From: Azohydromonas aeria
GTDB lineage: Bacteria; Pseudomonadota; Gammaproteobacteria; Burkholderiales; Burkholderiaceae_C
Assembly: GCF_009760915.1 (NCBI RefSeq)
Contig: NZ_VIDQ01000065.1
Location: 1-43,000, forward strand
Direction: 5' to 3'
DNA length: 43,000 nucleotides
The notes beneath the pieces are model-generated. The model saw only the letters and a program-made list of their open reading frames with translations. It had not been told where the DNA came from and ran no database searches. Position numbers and translations under genes: made by a program. Positions within the stretch are counted from its first letter, which is position 1. Every line of letters starts with the position of its first letter. This document shows, in pieces, positions 33,882 to 42,146 of the stretch.

Positions 33882-34392
33882 GGGTGCAGCCCCGGCGTCG
33901 CCGGCTCCCGGTCAGGACGAGCCGGCATTCTGGCCGGCACGCCACGGAGAGCAAGTGAAACAGGTCACCGTCCCGGGAAGCGGCAGGCCGCGCGGGCAGG
34001 AGTTTTCACCCACAACTGCAACGACCGAGACACGCCGCACGTCGTGTCCAAACGCTGAACGCGGTCACGTTGCGGCCGGCCTGTCTTCCTTGGCAAGCCA
34101 CTTCGCCCCGCCCCGCCCTCCTGCCCATTTGACGTAAGGCCGGATGCTTTCATAAAGTAATGACATCGACCACAAACAATCAACAACTGTCGTCAGTGCA
34201 TGCCGCTTCAAGCAAAGCATATTTACAACGGGAATTCGGCAACGCGCACCCCTGTCTCGTTGACATCACTGCCGCGCAGCGGTCCTAATGATGACCACCC
34301 CTTCAATGAGTGGACCTTCCGTAGCATGCAATGCTCCCCGAAGCGGGCCTGCCTATGCGAGCATTGAACGCTGAGTATACGGAGGTCACTTA
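33882..34392. other. Intergenic region, divergent promoters
   Basis: This lies between the TIR-CHAT gene (leftward) and the small lipoprotein gene (rightward), so it should hold both promoters. GC content falls from left to right. No clear gene, repeat or binding site is seen. Confidence 0.4.
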
Positions 34393-34677
34393 ATGAAACT
34401 CCGCGCCGTTAAGGCTTTTTTGCATATTTTTTTGGCAGGTATCTTGGCCGCCTGCGCTAGTAGTTCAGGCGTTTTTCAAGACTCGAGTAATTCCTATCGC
34501 ATCGCTACCAGAGCAACGTGGGAGCTTGGAGGTCGAATCGGTGCTGTGAAGATGGCACTGAGAGAAGCCACTGACTATTGTGCAAAGCAGGGGCGCACGT
34601 TGAAAGTACTTTCGTCGGCAGAGGACTATGGCCATTTTGAAGGGGGTACTGTCGACCTACGCTTTACTTGTGAGTAG
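34393..34677 (+). CDS. Small predicted lipoprotein (94 aa)
   Basis: ATG 34393 follows GGAGGTCACTTA. The N-terminus has a signal peptide with lipobox (FLAGILAAC, Cys21), so the protein should be lipid-anchored in the cell envelope. The mature part, YRIATRATWELGGRIGAVKM and ALREATDYCAKQG, resembles small proteobacterial lipoproteins with a YxxxxxA…A..A..YC..QG pattern. Lower GC than the neighbours upstream. Function unknown. Confidence 0.75.
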   Translation: MKLRAVKAFLHIFLAGILAACASSSGVFQDSSNSYRIATRATWELGGRIGAVKMALREATDYCAKQGRTLKVLSSAEDYGHFEGGTVDLRFTCE

Positions 34678-34913
34678 GCGCACTCAACCTTGAAGTGCAA
34701 CACCGAAGTTTGAGTTTGATCGAGTAAGGTCTTGCTCATTTTAGAGAAGTTTGAGGCGAGTCCCAGGGAGGCGCTTATATAGAAGCGGCAAATATTCTGA
34801 CGCGGGGGGACAAGAGTCCCGGCTGCCCGTCAAGTTTTTGAGCGACTTTCCCTTTGGATTCAGAGCGCGCTCATCTGCACGGAAAGTCAGTTTGCACTGC
34901 AAAGAGCAGCGAA

Positions 34914-35858
34914 TCATTGAATCCATGACTCCAGCAATGCGAATACTTCAGGCGTAATTCGTATGCCGAAATTTTTTGGGCACATTCCGTAAGCGTGGAT
35001 TGCAATGACAACGCGCTGATTCTGATTGTTGAAGTGAAATATTGGACTGCCACTTTGGCCCTCAGCGGTATCCAAGCCATAACTTAATGTTTTTGCGTTC
35101 ACCTCAATGAGTCGGCCGGCGTTGAACCATTGAGTTCCCATCAGTTTGTCCCCGGGGTATCCGGCATTGTTAATAGCCAATTCCCGTAGCTTCCGATCAT
35201 CGTAAACTGCTGTACCAAACCAGCCAATGCGTTCACCTACAGGCTCCTTCAGCCAAATGACCCCCAAGTCAAACTCACGCTGCTCGGTTTTCTTCCAGCG
35301 GGGATGCACATCAATACTGGCTGCCTCAAAAAAACTGAAGGGCGCATGGTTGCGGTTGCGCCCAGGTACAGCGACCACTTTTTTAGGTCCGCGCTTGGTT
35401 TGATGACTGAAGAGGTTATGGCCTGCGGTGATGATGGTGCGTGGACCCGCCAGCCACCCTGTACCAAAGACATCCACTGAATGCATACCTTGCATTATCA
35501 AATGGCAGATGCAACGCCACGGTACGTTTCCAGTGTTCGGAACTGGGGCACGATCGTCATGCTCGCCGCATACGAGTTGAGGCAGTGCGAACTCTAGGTT
35601 CGCGGCACGCTCGAAGCGCTCGCTTGACAGTCGCTCCGGCAACCGGCCGCCCTCGAATCCCTGCGCCAGGGCCCTGCTGGCATTGAAACCTTCAACCATT
35701 TCTATACGTCCACCATTGTTGGTTTCAACCATGAAGGAAGGTCTGAAATACTCTAGAACTTCGTTTTCAACTTCCGGCGCTGGCATCGTCGTTGTCGATG
35801 AACCGCGCTGAGAGTCAACCTTCTTGCCTCTGAGGCCTAGAGATCTCTTGGTGTTCAT
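34914..35858 (-). CDS. Trypsin-like serine protease (V8-like)
   Basis: The 314-residue protein starts at ATG 35858 behind GGAGGTTGC; longer versions of the frame would run into the upstream lipoprotein gene. The triad of the chymotrypsin/V8 family is visible: His147 (TIITAGHNLF), Asp197 (EFDLGVIWL) and Ser269 (AEGQSGSPIF). The N-terminal 125 residues are charged and disordered or regulatory (VENEVLEYFRPSFMVETNNG). No signal peptide is visible, which is odd for this family and for the lipoprotein partner. The stop of the upstream lipoprotein gene lies 13 bp before the ATG, so the two form an operon. The substrate is unknown. Confidence 0.8.
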   Translation of the reverse strand: MNTKRSLGLRGKKVDSQRGSSTTTMPAPEVENEVLEYFRPSFMVETNNGGRIEMVEGFNASRALAQGFEGGRLPERLSSERFERAANLEFALPQLVCGEHDDRAPVPNTGNVPWRCICHLIMQGMHSVDVFGTGWLAGPRTIITAGHNLFSHQTKRGPKKVVAVPGRNRNHAPFSFFEAASIDVHPRWKKTEQREFDLGVIWLKEPVGERIGWFGTAVYDDRKLRELAINNAGYPGDKLMGTQWFNAGRLIEVNAKTLSYGLDTAEGQSGSPIFHFNNQNQRVVIAIHAYGMCPKNFGIRITPEVFALLESWIQ

Positions 35859-35871
35859 GCAACCTCCGGTC

Positions 35872-37185
35872 TCAACGATTGAGTGACCCATCCGAACTCG
35901 GGCGAACAGTATTGGCGCCCGGACTGAAGCGATTGTTTGCGCCACCGGCACCGGAACGTCTAGCCGCGGCATTTCTGTCATTCAAGTTGCCTGTTGGGTT
36001 TGTATCGGTGGTGTTTGATGAGCCCTGAAGCGACGACAGGCCGGAAGTCGCCTCCTCGCGGCGCGTGCCAATCTTCAATGAAATCAAGATTTTTGCTTCG
36101 CCCGTTCCTGCCTCCTTTCGAGCCTCGTTGACTTCCTTGGCGGTCTCCGTTGCGCTGGCATTCTTGGCAATCCTTTCCTTAGCACCGGCCTCGTACTGAC
36201 CACTGGTGTCAATTTTGAAAAGTCCAGTCAACGGATCAACAACGCTTTTGATGACACCGCTTGCCAAGGCCAGTGGACTGCTTACGAATGCCAATGCCGA
36301 GCTAGGCCTGTCTACAGTCACTGTCTTCAATGCACCGTTCTCGAACGTGATGTCATGAACCGTCGTGACAAAGGCGTGGCGTTCGATGGGCAATGCAAGC
36401 ACAGGTGCGGCGTTCGGAATGACAAGCACAACAGACTTGCTGCGGCCGGCAAGCATCGCGGTCATCATGAAAGGTTGAGGCTGGCGGTAGCACAGGCCAA
36501 TGCTGCAATCAAATTTCGGCTGAGGTACTTCTATCGGCTCCGGAGATGCGTTCATTGGTGGGACCAATTCCGTACTTCTGGCACTTGCGGGATGACCTGA
36601 TAGTTGAACCGTCGGCATCTCACGCGCCAGCAACTTGTACTCATCACAAACGGCAGCGGGTTCCGTACAGCTTGAATTTTGAAACTCCAAAAATTGCCGC
36701 AAGTTGCTCGTCATGCTCTGAGAGGCACGCTGCAATTCCACTGGATTGGCTGGATTCAGTTCTGCACTGAAAATTTCCACCGCTTCAGAGTCGAGTGCTT
36801 TCTCTTGTACTGGCGCCTTGGGAAGCAGTAGTTTTTCCAATATCTGTAAAGTTTCGTCCTTCGCTGTCGCGTTGACTGAGACGAGAAATCCTGTAGTGGG
36901 ATCAACATTGATGCTGACATTGTCCGTACTGAAAGGATTGGATACCCTTCTGGCGACATAAGTATGGTCAGGGTCACTGCTCAGAAAAGGTTCTGACATG
37001 TCTAGGAAGATCTGCCCTTTGTAGGCGTACAGCACAACAGGAACGCGTGCCAACGGCAACATATATACCGTGCCTTGGGCCATGCTCTGGCTACCGGGAA
37101 GCACGCGCTCACTGCTGACAATCGCACACCCCGCCAGATTGATCGCGACAGAGAAAGCCACGCCCAAGGTTAGCCGACACTTCAT
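35872..37185 (-). CDS. Predicted lipoprotein of unknown function (437 aa)
   Basis: The start at 37185 gives a signal peptide with lipobox (FSVAINLAGC), followed by a long envelope protein. Segments such as MAQGTVYMLPLARVPVVLYA and NPFSTDNVSINVDPTTGFLV suggest beta-rich domains, and the last 80 residues are Ser/Asn/Gly-rich and disordered (TNPTGNLNDRNAAARRSGAG). I do not recognise the family. It is co-transcribed with the trypsin-like protease, so it could be its substrate, anchor or inhibitor. The region has lower GC than the iron island, which suggests separate acquisition. Confidence 0.75.
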   Translation of the reverse strand: MKCRLTLGVAFSVAINLAGCAIVSSERVLPGSQSMAQGTVYMLPLARVPVVLYAYKGQIFLDMSEPFLSSDPDHTYVARRVSNPFSTDNVSINVDPTTGFLVSVNATAKDETLQILEKLLLPKAPVQEKALDSEAVEIFSAELNPANPVELQRASQSMTSNLRQFLEFQNSSCTEPAAVCDEYKLLAREMPTVQLSGHPASARSTELVPPMNASPEPIEVPQPKFDCSIGLCYRQPQPFMMTAMLAGRSKSVVLVIPNAAPVLALPIERHAFVTTVHDITFENGALKTVTVDRPSSALAFVSSPLALASGVIKSVVDPLTGLFKIDTSGQYEAGAKERIAKNASATETAKEVNEARKEAGTGEAKILISLKIGTRREEATSGLSSLQGSSNTTDTNPTGNLNDRNAAARRSGAGGANNRFSPGANTVRPSSDGSLNR

Positions 37186-37527
37186 GGCAACTCCTAAGCA
37201 AAGGGAATCCCTTGTAAGCCAAGCTGTTACGCAACTCCATACCTAAAGCGCATAGCCTGTTAATCTGACTGACTTAAGTCACAACCCCCAGGGGTTGAAC
37301 TTGGAAGAGGCATAACATTTGCTGGAGGATCCAAGAGTAAGTGCCGGTCTATCGCGGTCGGGTCCGCATTGGTCTTCAAGTTCGCACCATTATCAAATTT
37401 TTTGGCTTGGATCCTTAGGGGAACCGCTGAAGCGCACACTTCTGGCGCTCGTTTTATGAGAGTTTTGCAAGCGTTGCAGCTGACCCCTTCTTGGCAGGGC
37501 TTGAACCCATGAGCAAGATCGCCCGAC
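37186..37527. other. Gap upstream of the lipoprotein-protease operon
   Basis: No gene is recognised. The first 150 bases are AT-rich and should hold the promoter for the reverse-strand lipoprotein operon. The right part borders the IS3 remnant. Confidence 0.4.
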
Positions 37528-37701
37528 TGGCCTTGCCCCCGTATCCCCGGACGCGGCCTATTTGTTGGTTAACGCCCGACTTCGTTGCCGCCTGAACTCG
37601 CGCGGCGAACGCATTTTCAGGCTGTAGTGGGGATAGCACCTCGTTGAAGTGCTCGAAGGCCGCCGGCAGCTGAGCCAGCACGGTCCCCCCGCGCCACAAT
37701 A
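37528..37701 (-). pseudogene. C-terminal remnant of an older IS3 transposase
   Basis: The reverse strand reads TVLAQLPAAFEHFNE and then, after a one-base shift, PHYSLKMRSPREFRRQ, the typical end of an IS3-family OrfB (HPHSxLxxRSPxEF). After its stop, TACGGGGGCAA near 37530 looks like an IS3 end. The missing N-terminal part lies beyond the inserted element at 39337-39575, so the older gene was split by the younger IS and also carries its own frameshift. Confidence 0.7.
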
Positions 37702-37737
37702 GTTGTCGCCCCGATAGAACGATGAAAACCGGGGGCG

Positions 37738-38235
37738 TTGAAAGAGTTGGAAGTGGCCCGGTACGGCAAAGAGTTCAAGGACAAGGCGGTGGCGAGATTG
37801 CTGCCGCCGGAGAGTTCGGCAATTGAGCTGGTCTCGCGCGAGATCGGTATCAGCGTAAGCACTTTGGAGCGGTGGCGCGCTGAGGCCTTGGCCCAGCCCC
37901 AGCAGCAGCGCACGTGGACGGCCGCGGCCCGGTTCGAGGCTGTGCTGGCTACCGCGGCAATGGATGAGGAATCCAAGAGCGCTTGGTGCCGCAAGCACGG
38001 CGTCTACCCACAGGAGCTCACCGCTTGGCGTCAGAGCGCCACGCAGGCTCTTGCGGGCCCTTCTGAGGAGCGCGCCACGCCTCAGCAGACCAAGCAGGAT
38101 CAGCGGCGTATCAAGGAGCTTGAGCGCGAGTTGCGCCGTAAGGACAAGGCTCTGGCGCAAGGCAGCAGCACTCTGCTGGTCCTGTCGAAAAAAGTCCAGG
38201 CGATCTTCAACAAGGACAAGGGCGAGGATGAGTGA
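37738..38235 (+). CDS. IS3-family OrfA (HTH protein)
   Basis: This 165-residue protein has a helix-turn-helix (VARLLPPESSAIELVSREIG, ISVSTLERWRAEAL), a second HTH-like part (TWTAAARFEAVLATAAMDEE, SKSAWCRKHGVYPQELTAWR) and a coiled-coil end (RIKELERELRRKDKALAQGS) that mediates contact with OrfB. TTG 37738 is the only early in-frame start. The stop overlaps the GTG start of orfB (GTGA), typical of coupled IS3 genes. Confidence 0.8.
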   Translation: MKELEVARYGKEFKDKAVARLLPPESSAIELVSREIGISVSTLERWRAEALAQPQQQRTWTAAARFEAVLATAAMDEESKSAWCRKHGVYPQELTAWRQSATQALAGPSEERATPQQTKQDQRRIKELERELRRKDKALAQGSSTLLVLSKKVQAIFNKDKGEDE

Positions 38236-39323
38236 TCGGCCTCGAAGATCGCCAGTCCCTGGCCCGGGACATCAACGAAGCGCAGGAGGCCGGCGCGCGG
38301 CTGGAGCAGGCCTGCGAGACGGCAGGCATCAGCGTGCGCACGTTGCAGCGCTGGAAGGCTGGTCACGGCCTTGTGGCTGGTGATGGTCGGCCTGCTGCAA
38401 TTCACCCGACCCCGGCTCATTCCCTCACGCCGGCCGAGCGCGGCGAAATCCTTCGCGTGGCCAACGAGCCGCGCTTCGCTGACATGCCTCCGGCGCGCAT
38501 CGTGCCGATGCTGGCCGACGAGGGCGTCTATATCGCCAGCGAGTCCAGCTTCCATCGTGTGCTTCGCGCGCATGGACAGACCCGTCACCGGGGCCGAGCC
38601 AGTGCGCCGCGGCCAAGCCGGCCGCCGACCACGCACGTGGCCACGGCAACGCGGCAGCTGTGGTGCTGGGATATGACCTTCCTGCCCGCGACCATCACCG
38701 GGCGATGGTTCTACCTGTACCTCATCCTGGACGTGTACAGCCGCAAGGTGGTCGGCTTCGAGGTCCACGACACCGATGCCGCCGATCACGCTGCGCACCT
38801 GGTCAAGCGCACAGCGCTGGCCGAGGGGCTGCACGCGATGGCAGACAAACCGGTGCTGCATGGCGACAACGGCGCCACGCTCAAGGCCACCACGGTGCTG
38901 GCCATGCTGCATTGGCTGGGCGTGAAACCGTCGTACTCGCGCCCGCGCGTCAGCGACGATAACGCCTTCGTTGAATCGCTGTTCCGCACCGCCAAGTACC
39001 GCCCGGAGTTCCCCAGCGAAGGCTTCGCTGGCCTGGACGAGGCCCGCAGCTGGGCCGCGCGCTTCGTTCATTGGTACAACCATGAGCATCGGCACAGCGG
39101 GATCCGATATGTCAGCCCGGCCCAGCGCCATGCGGGTCAGGACATGAGCATCCTGGCCGCCCGTCACGCGCTGTACTGCGAAGCCCGAGACCGCCATCCA
39201 CGTCGCTGGTCACGCGGCACTCGCAACTGGACTCCGATCGGCGCCGTGACGCTCAACCCCGAGCGCGATGTCGTCGTCGCCGCGCACGTGCCGGCCCGAA
39301 ATAAACAGCCGTTGGCTGCATAG
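38232..39323 (+). CDS. IS3-family OrfB transposase (DDE integrase)
   Basis: The 363-residue enzyme cuts and joins DNA during transposition. It has an N-terminal HTH part (GISVRTLQRWK), a DNA-binding HTH_21-like region (MPPARIVPMLADEGVYIASE, SSFHRVLRAHGQ) and an rve core with the three acidic residues: Asp in LWCWDMTFLP, Asp in VLHGDNGATLK and Glu in SDDNAFVESLFRTAK. The end WYNHEHRHSGIRYVSPAQRH is typical of the family. GTG 38232 overlaps the orfA stop. No frameshift or stop is seen, so it should be functional. Confidence 0.88.
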   Translation: MIGLEDRQSLARDINEAQEAGARLEQACETAGISVRTLQRWKAGHGLVAGDGRPAAIHPTPAHSLTPAERGEILRVANEPRFADMPPARIVPMLADEGVYIASESSFHRVLRAHGQTRHRGRASAPRPSRPPTTHVATATRQLWCWDMTFLPATITGRWFYLYLILDVYSRKVVGFEVHDTDAADHAAHLVKRTALAEGLHAMADKPVLHGDNGATLKATTVLAMLHWLGVKPSYSRPRVSDDNAFVESLFRTAKYRPEFPSEGFAGLDEARSWAARFVHWYNHEHRHSGIRYVSPAQRHAGQDMSILAARHALYCEARDRHPRRWSRGTRNWTPIGAVTLNPERDVVVAAHVPARNKQPLAA

Positions 39324-39336
39324 GTCAGGTGACAAC

Positions 39337-39575
39337 AACGTTGACGCGCGCCGCGGTCACCGCGTCGGTGAGGTCCATGCGGCTGACGTAGTCAGGCCGA
39401 AACGTGCTGACGAAGTTTCTGGCGATGCCGCTGCTCTGAAGACTGCACACCGGTGTACGGGTCGGTGTGAACCCCAGTACGCGGGCAATCTTGCGCGTGT
39501 CGTGCGCGATGTAAGCCCCACCGTTGTCCGACAGGAACTCCAGTGTCGGTACCGATTTAAATTCGTTCAGCGCCA
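39337..39575 (-). pseudogene. Central part of the older, split IS3 transposase
   Basis: The reverse frame reads TLEFLSDNGGAYIAHDTRKI, ARVLGFTPTRTPVCS and SGIARNFVSTFRPDYVSRMD, matching the middle of IS3 OrfB around its second catalytic Asp (SDNG). The conserved Glu in the family position (…NGIAENFV) is replaced by Arg here (GIARNFV), so the gene was already decaying. The frame stops in the end of the inserted IS; the C-terminal part is at 37528-37701. Confidence 0.7.
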
Positions 39576-39644
39576 ATAGACATAACGCCGCATGCGGCCT
39601 GAGCGCCAGCGACGCGGCTTGCCTGAAATAGTGGTTTCGCGTAT

Positions 39645-40598
39645 TCAGCGCTGCACCGTCAGGACGTTGAGGTCCTGCCCTGCCACGCGCGCCAGCGCGC
39701 GCTCGATGGCCGCGTCGATCCAGGCCGGGTCGTTGCCAAAGGCACCGCCGCCCAGCCGCGTGAGTAGCACGCGGCGCGAGGCACCGCGGCGGGCGTTGAG
39801 CACGCCGGCGAGCAGCGTGGCCTCGTAAGCAGCTTCCAGCACCAACCGCGCCAGCGGCTCCCACGCCTGCGCCGCGGGACGGCCGTAGGCCACGGGCATC
39901 GCCGAGCAGTACACCTGCGTGACGAGCGGTCCCGGGCTGTGCGGCGTGTCCGTGACCTCAACGTCCCAATGCACTCCGATGCGCAGCAGGCCTCGCAGCC
40001 GGTCGAGCTCCGCGGCGTCGGCCGCCGCCAGTTGCCTGGAGGCGCGCGCGAGCCCTTCGGCGCTGCACAGCGCGTATCCGTTGCGCCAGTCCCATAGCGG
40101 CTGCTCGTCGTGGCCAAGGGCGGCTCCCAGGTCGGCCAGGGTGTCGATCTGGCGCCGGGCGTCCTGTCCCCGACGGTCAGCCAGTGGTACCAAGTAGTTG
40201 CGGAAGATGGTGCCGGCGCCGGCGGCCATTGCACATGCCGGCCCCTGGGTAGGATCGCCCGCATAGCGGCTCACGCCGGCTTCGGGGCTGATGTTGGGGG
40301 CTACCATCTCCAGCAGGTTGAACTGTGAAGCGACTTGGATCAGGGCGCCCTGTTGCTCGGGTTCCCGATGCAGAGCGCGGATGTCACCGCGCAGCACGCC
40401 GGGCACGGGCGCCGGCCCTTTGGGTTGCACTGCAACGCGCTGGCGCAGCTCTGCCAGCGAGACGACTTCCAGCCGGCCCATCGCGAAACGCCGTCCCGTG
40501 GCAACGTTCACCAAGGCGTCGCCCTCGACCTTCAGCCGCTGCTGCGTGCGCTGGTAGTCGTCTTCCCTAAACTCGGTGACGCGCTCGAACCAGTCCAT
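39645..40598 (-). CDS. Macro-like conserved protein, third gene of Xre-RES operon
   Basis: The 317-residue protein starts at ATG 40598 behind GGAGGGGACC, 33 bp after the RES gene. It belongs to a conserved family of unknown role, recognisable by FNLLEMVAPNISPEAGVSRY, TQGPACAMAAGAGTIFRNYL, WDWRNGYALCSAEGLAR, VYCSAMPVAYG and LVLEAAYEATLLAGVLNARR. The C-terminal VLLTRLGGGAFGNDPAWIDA looks like the GGGxFGN loop of macro domains, which bind ADP-ribose; I regard this as likely but not proven. It is cytoplasmic with no signal peptide. Co-transcription with an NAD+-consuming RES toxin makes a role with NAD-derived metabolites attractive. Confidence 0.65.
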   Translation of the reverse strand: MDWFERVTEFREDDYQRTQQRLKVEGDALVNVATGRRFAMGRLEVVSLAELRQRVAVQPKGPAPVPGVLRGDIRALHREPEQQGALIQVASQFNLLEMVAPNISPEAGVSRYAGDPTQGPACAMAAGAGTIFRNYLVPLADRRGQDARRQIDTLADLGAALGHDEQPLWDWRNGYALCSAEGLARASRQLAAADAAELDRLRGLLRIGVHWDVEVTDTPHSPGPLVTQVYCSAMPVAYGRPAAQAWEPLARLVLEAAYEATLLAGVLNARRGASRRVLLTRLGGGAFGNDPAWIDAAIERALARVAGQDLNVLTVQR

Positions 40599-40631
40599 GG
40601 TCCCCTCCCCTTTGCTGGTGATGCCGCCGCT

Positions 40632-41267
40632 TCAAGGCGCCAGGACGATACCCAATGCCTTGCGCGCCTGGGCTGCTCCCTTCACCTTGGGCAACGGGGT
40701 GTAGTGCGCCTGACCGATCTTCTTGAGCGTCGCGGGCTTGTCGAACAGCACCACCGCGCGCCGGGTGTTGAGCCTGCGGGACATGTAGTAGATGCCGTCG
40801 AAGCCGTACGGGTGCGCGTGGATCTGCTGGCTCCAGCGTTGCGGGACGTCGTAGGGCCAGACGGCTGAAAGCGCGGCGTCACCGCCGGCCCTGAGCAGGC
40901 TCGCGCCCGTCATGTCGGCGAGCTTGAGCGCCTGGCCGGGCACGTCGTCGAAGCGGACGATCCAGCGCGCGTTGAACCGCGAGCGCTCCACCACGAACTG
41001 GCCGTTCACCGCCGCGAGGTCGTGCAGCAGCGTCTCGGCCAGCGCGGTCGAGAGGTCGAAGCCAAGGTAGCAGGTGCCGTAGGTGCAGCCCGGATCGTCG
41101 AAGCGGTGCAGGCCCAGCTTCCCGAAATGCGGCTCGCCGCAGTCCTTGGGACCGCTGCGCAGCAGCTCGGAGGGACGCACCTCCCGGGCCTTGATGTCGA
41201 GCTCGCTGAAGGATGGCGATGGCGCTTGGAGAACGCTCGCAGGAGGCCTGGTACCGGACCGCGTCAT
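40632..41267 (-). CDS. RES-domain toxin (NAD+-degrading)
   Basis: The 211-residue protein has the RES fold: LHRFDDPG (Arg55), YGTCYLGFDLSTALAETLLH (Tyr63, Glu78) and WIVRFDDVPGQALKLADMTG. RES toxins break down NAD+ by phosphorolysis or hydrolysis and stop growth when freed from the Xre antitoxin; the family normally ends in a strand with hydrophobic IVL-type residues, as here (GIVLAP). Its start overlaps the antitoxin stop by four bases (ATGA). The usual RES toxins are 150-200 residues, and the extra N-terminal 45 residues here are not recognised. Confidence 0.85.
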   Translation of the reverse strand: MTRSGTRPPASVLQAPSPSFSELDIKAREVRPSELLRSGPKDCGEPHFGKLGLHRFDDPGCTYGTCYLGFDLSTALAETLLHDLAAVNGQFVVERSRFNARWIVRFDDVPGQALKLADMTGASLLRAGGDAALSAVWPYDVPQRWSQQIHAHPYGFDGIYYMSRRLNTRRAVVLFDKPATLKKIGQAHYTPLPKVKGAAQARKALGIVLAP

Positions 41268-42025
41268 GCCTCGGCATACCCCTTGGCCGTGCGCACCACC
41301 ATCTCCAGCCTCCCGCCAGCCAGGGCCTCCAGCGGGGTCTTGCCTTCCAGCGAAATGAACGGCGTTCTGAAGAAGGCGAGCTTGGCTCCGCCCGGCAGCT
41401 CTCCCAGGGCCTTGGAAACGGCCTCGACCTGCCTGCGATCGAAGCGCGGATCTGCCAGCCAGGCCGGAAAGTACTGCTTGAGCTGGTGCTCCACGCAGAA
41501 CATGCGCTTGGCGCCCAGTGCCTTGCTCAGGGCCTGCGTGGTGCAGCCCAGCCGCCTGGCGAGCTCCTCGCGGCTCACGAGCTCGCCGCCGTCGATCATG
41601 CGGCGCAGGCTGGCATCGGCTTCTTGCTCGGCTGCCTGCACGAACGCCTGGGCCTCCTGCGCGGACGCCTCCTCGACCAGGGCAGAGGCAGGTTGGGCGA
41701 GCCGGGCCTGCACGGCGTTGGCCGCGGCAGCCATGCGGCGCGCTTGGCGCAGCGCGGTGCGCTGGCGCTGCAGCGCCAGCTTGGCCGGCTGGGTCTTCAG
41801 GTGTCGCACGACAGTGCCCATCGGCATCTTCTGGAGCTTGGCTGCAGCCTGCTCCAGCACGTCCAGCGTCTCGAAGAATTCCGTGATCACGACTGGCTCA
41901 ACGGGGGTGGCCTTGCCTGGGGCGGCTGCCTGCCGCGCGCGCTTGGGCTGCGGCTTGGCAGCCCCGGCAGAGGCGGTCGCATGCATGCGCCGGCCGGTCT
42001 TCGTTCCTGGCGTTGCAGCAGCCAT
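41264..42025 (-). CDS. Xre/MbcA-type antitoxin of the RES system
   Basis: The 253-residue protein starts at ATG 42025 behind AGGAGATCCCAGCC. The N-terminal 50 residues are Ala/Lys-rich and disordered, then a helical part with LQKMPMGTVVRHLKTQPAKL and a long Gln/Ala helix, and at about 145-250 an HTH (VSREELARRLGCTTQALSKA) joined to the Xre/MbcA/ParS toxin-binding domain (RTPFISLEGKTPLEALAGG). It should bind its own promoter and the RES toxin. It is longer than usual antitoxins (about 120-150 residues) because of the N-terminal extension. Confidence 0.8.
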   Translation of the reverse strand: MAAATPGTKTGRRMHATASAGAAKPQPKRARQAAAPGKATPVEPVVITEFFETLDVLEQAAAKLQKMPMGTVVRHLKTQPAKLALQRQRTALRQARRMAAAANAVQARLAQPASALVEEASAQEAQAFVQAAEQEADASLRRMIDGGELVSREELARRLGCTTQALSKALGAKRMFCVEHQLKQYFPAWLADPRFDRRQVEAVSKALGELPGGAKLAFFRTPFISLEGKTPLEALAGGRLEMVVRTAKGYAEA

Positions 42026-42059
42026 GGCTGGGATCTCCTGTAATTCAAGGAAATTTAAC

Positions 42060-42086
42060 CACAGAAACTGCAGAAACCTGAGAAAC
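42060..42086. promoter_or_regulatory. Three 9-bp direct repeats before the Xre gene
   Basis: AGAAAC occurs at 42063, 42072 and 42081, exactly 9 bp apart (CACAGAAAC, TGCAGAAAC, CTGAGAAAC). The array starts 35 bp upstream of the antitoxin start codon, so it may be the operator bound by the Xre antitoxin. Binding is inferred from position only. Confidence 0.5.
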
Positions 42087-42146
42087 CATTACAAGACTGC
42101 CTGCCGTGGCTGGCGCCTTGAGAGAACTCGTCTGCCAGACACGGGG

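Larger units (their letters stand above)
37702..39336. mobile_element. IS3-family insertion sequence, apparently intact
   Basis: The element carries orfA and orfB in overlapping frames. Likely ends are GTTGTCGCC at 37702-37710 and the inverse GGTGACAAC at 39328-39336, matching at 8 of 9 positions. A target-site duplication is not obvious. The element splits an older IS3 transposase gene running on the other strand. Confidence 0.7.

Noticed and set aside
31746..34058. 770-aa open frame on the plus strand across the TIR-CHAT gene
   Set aside because: Shadow frame rich in Gln/Arg/Ala that repeats no known domain; the reverse frame has all motifs.
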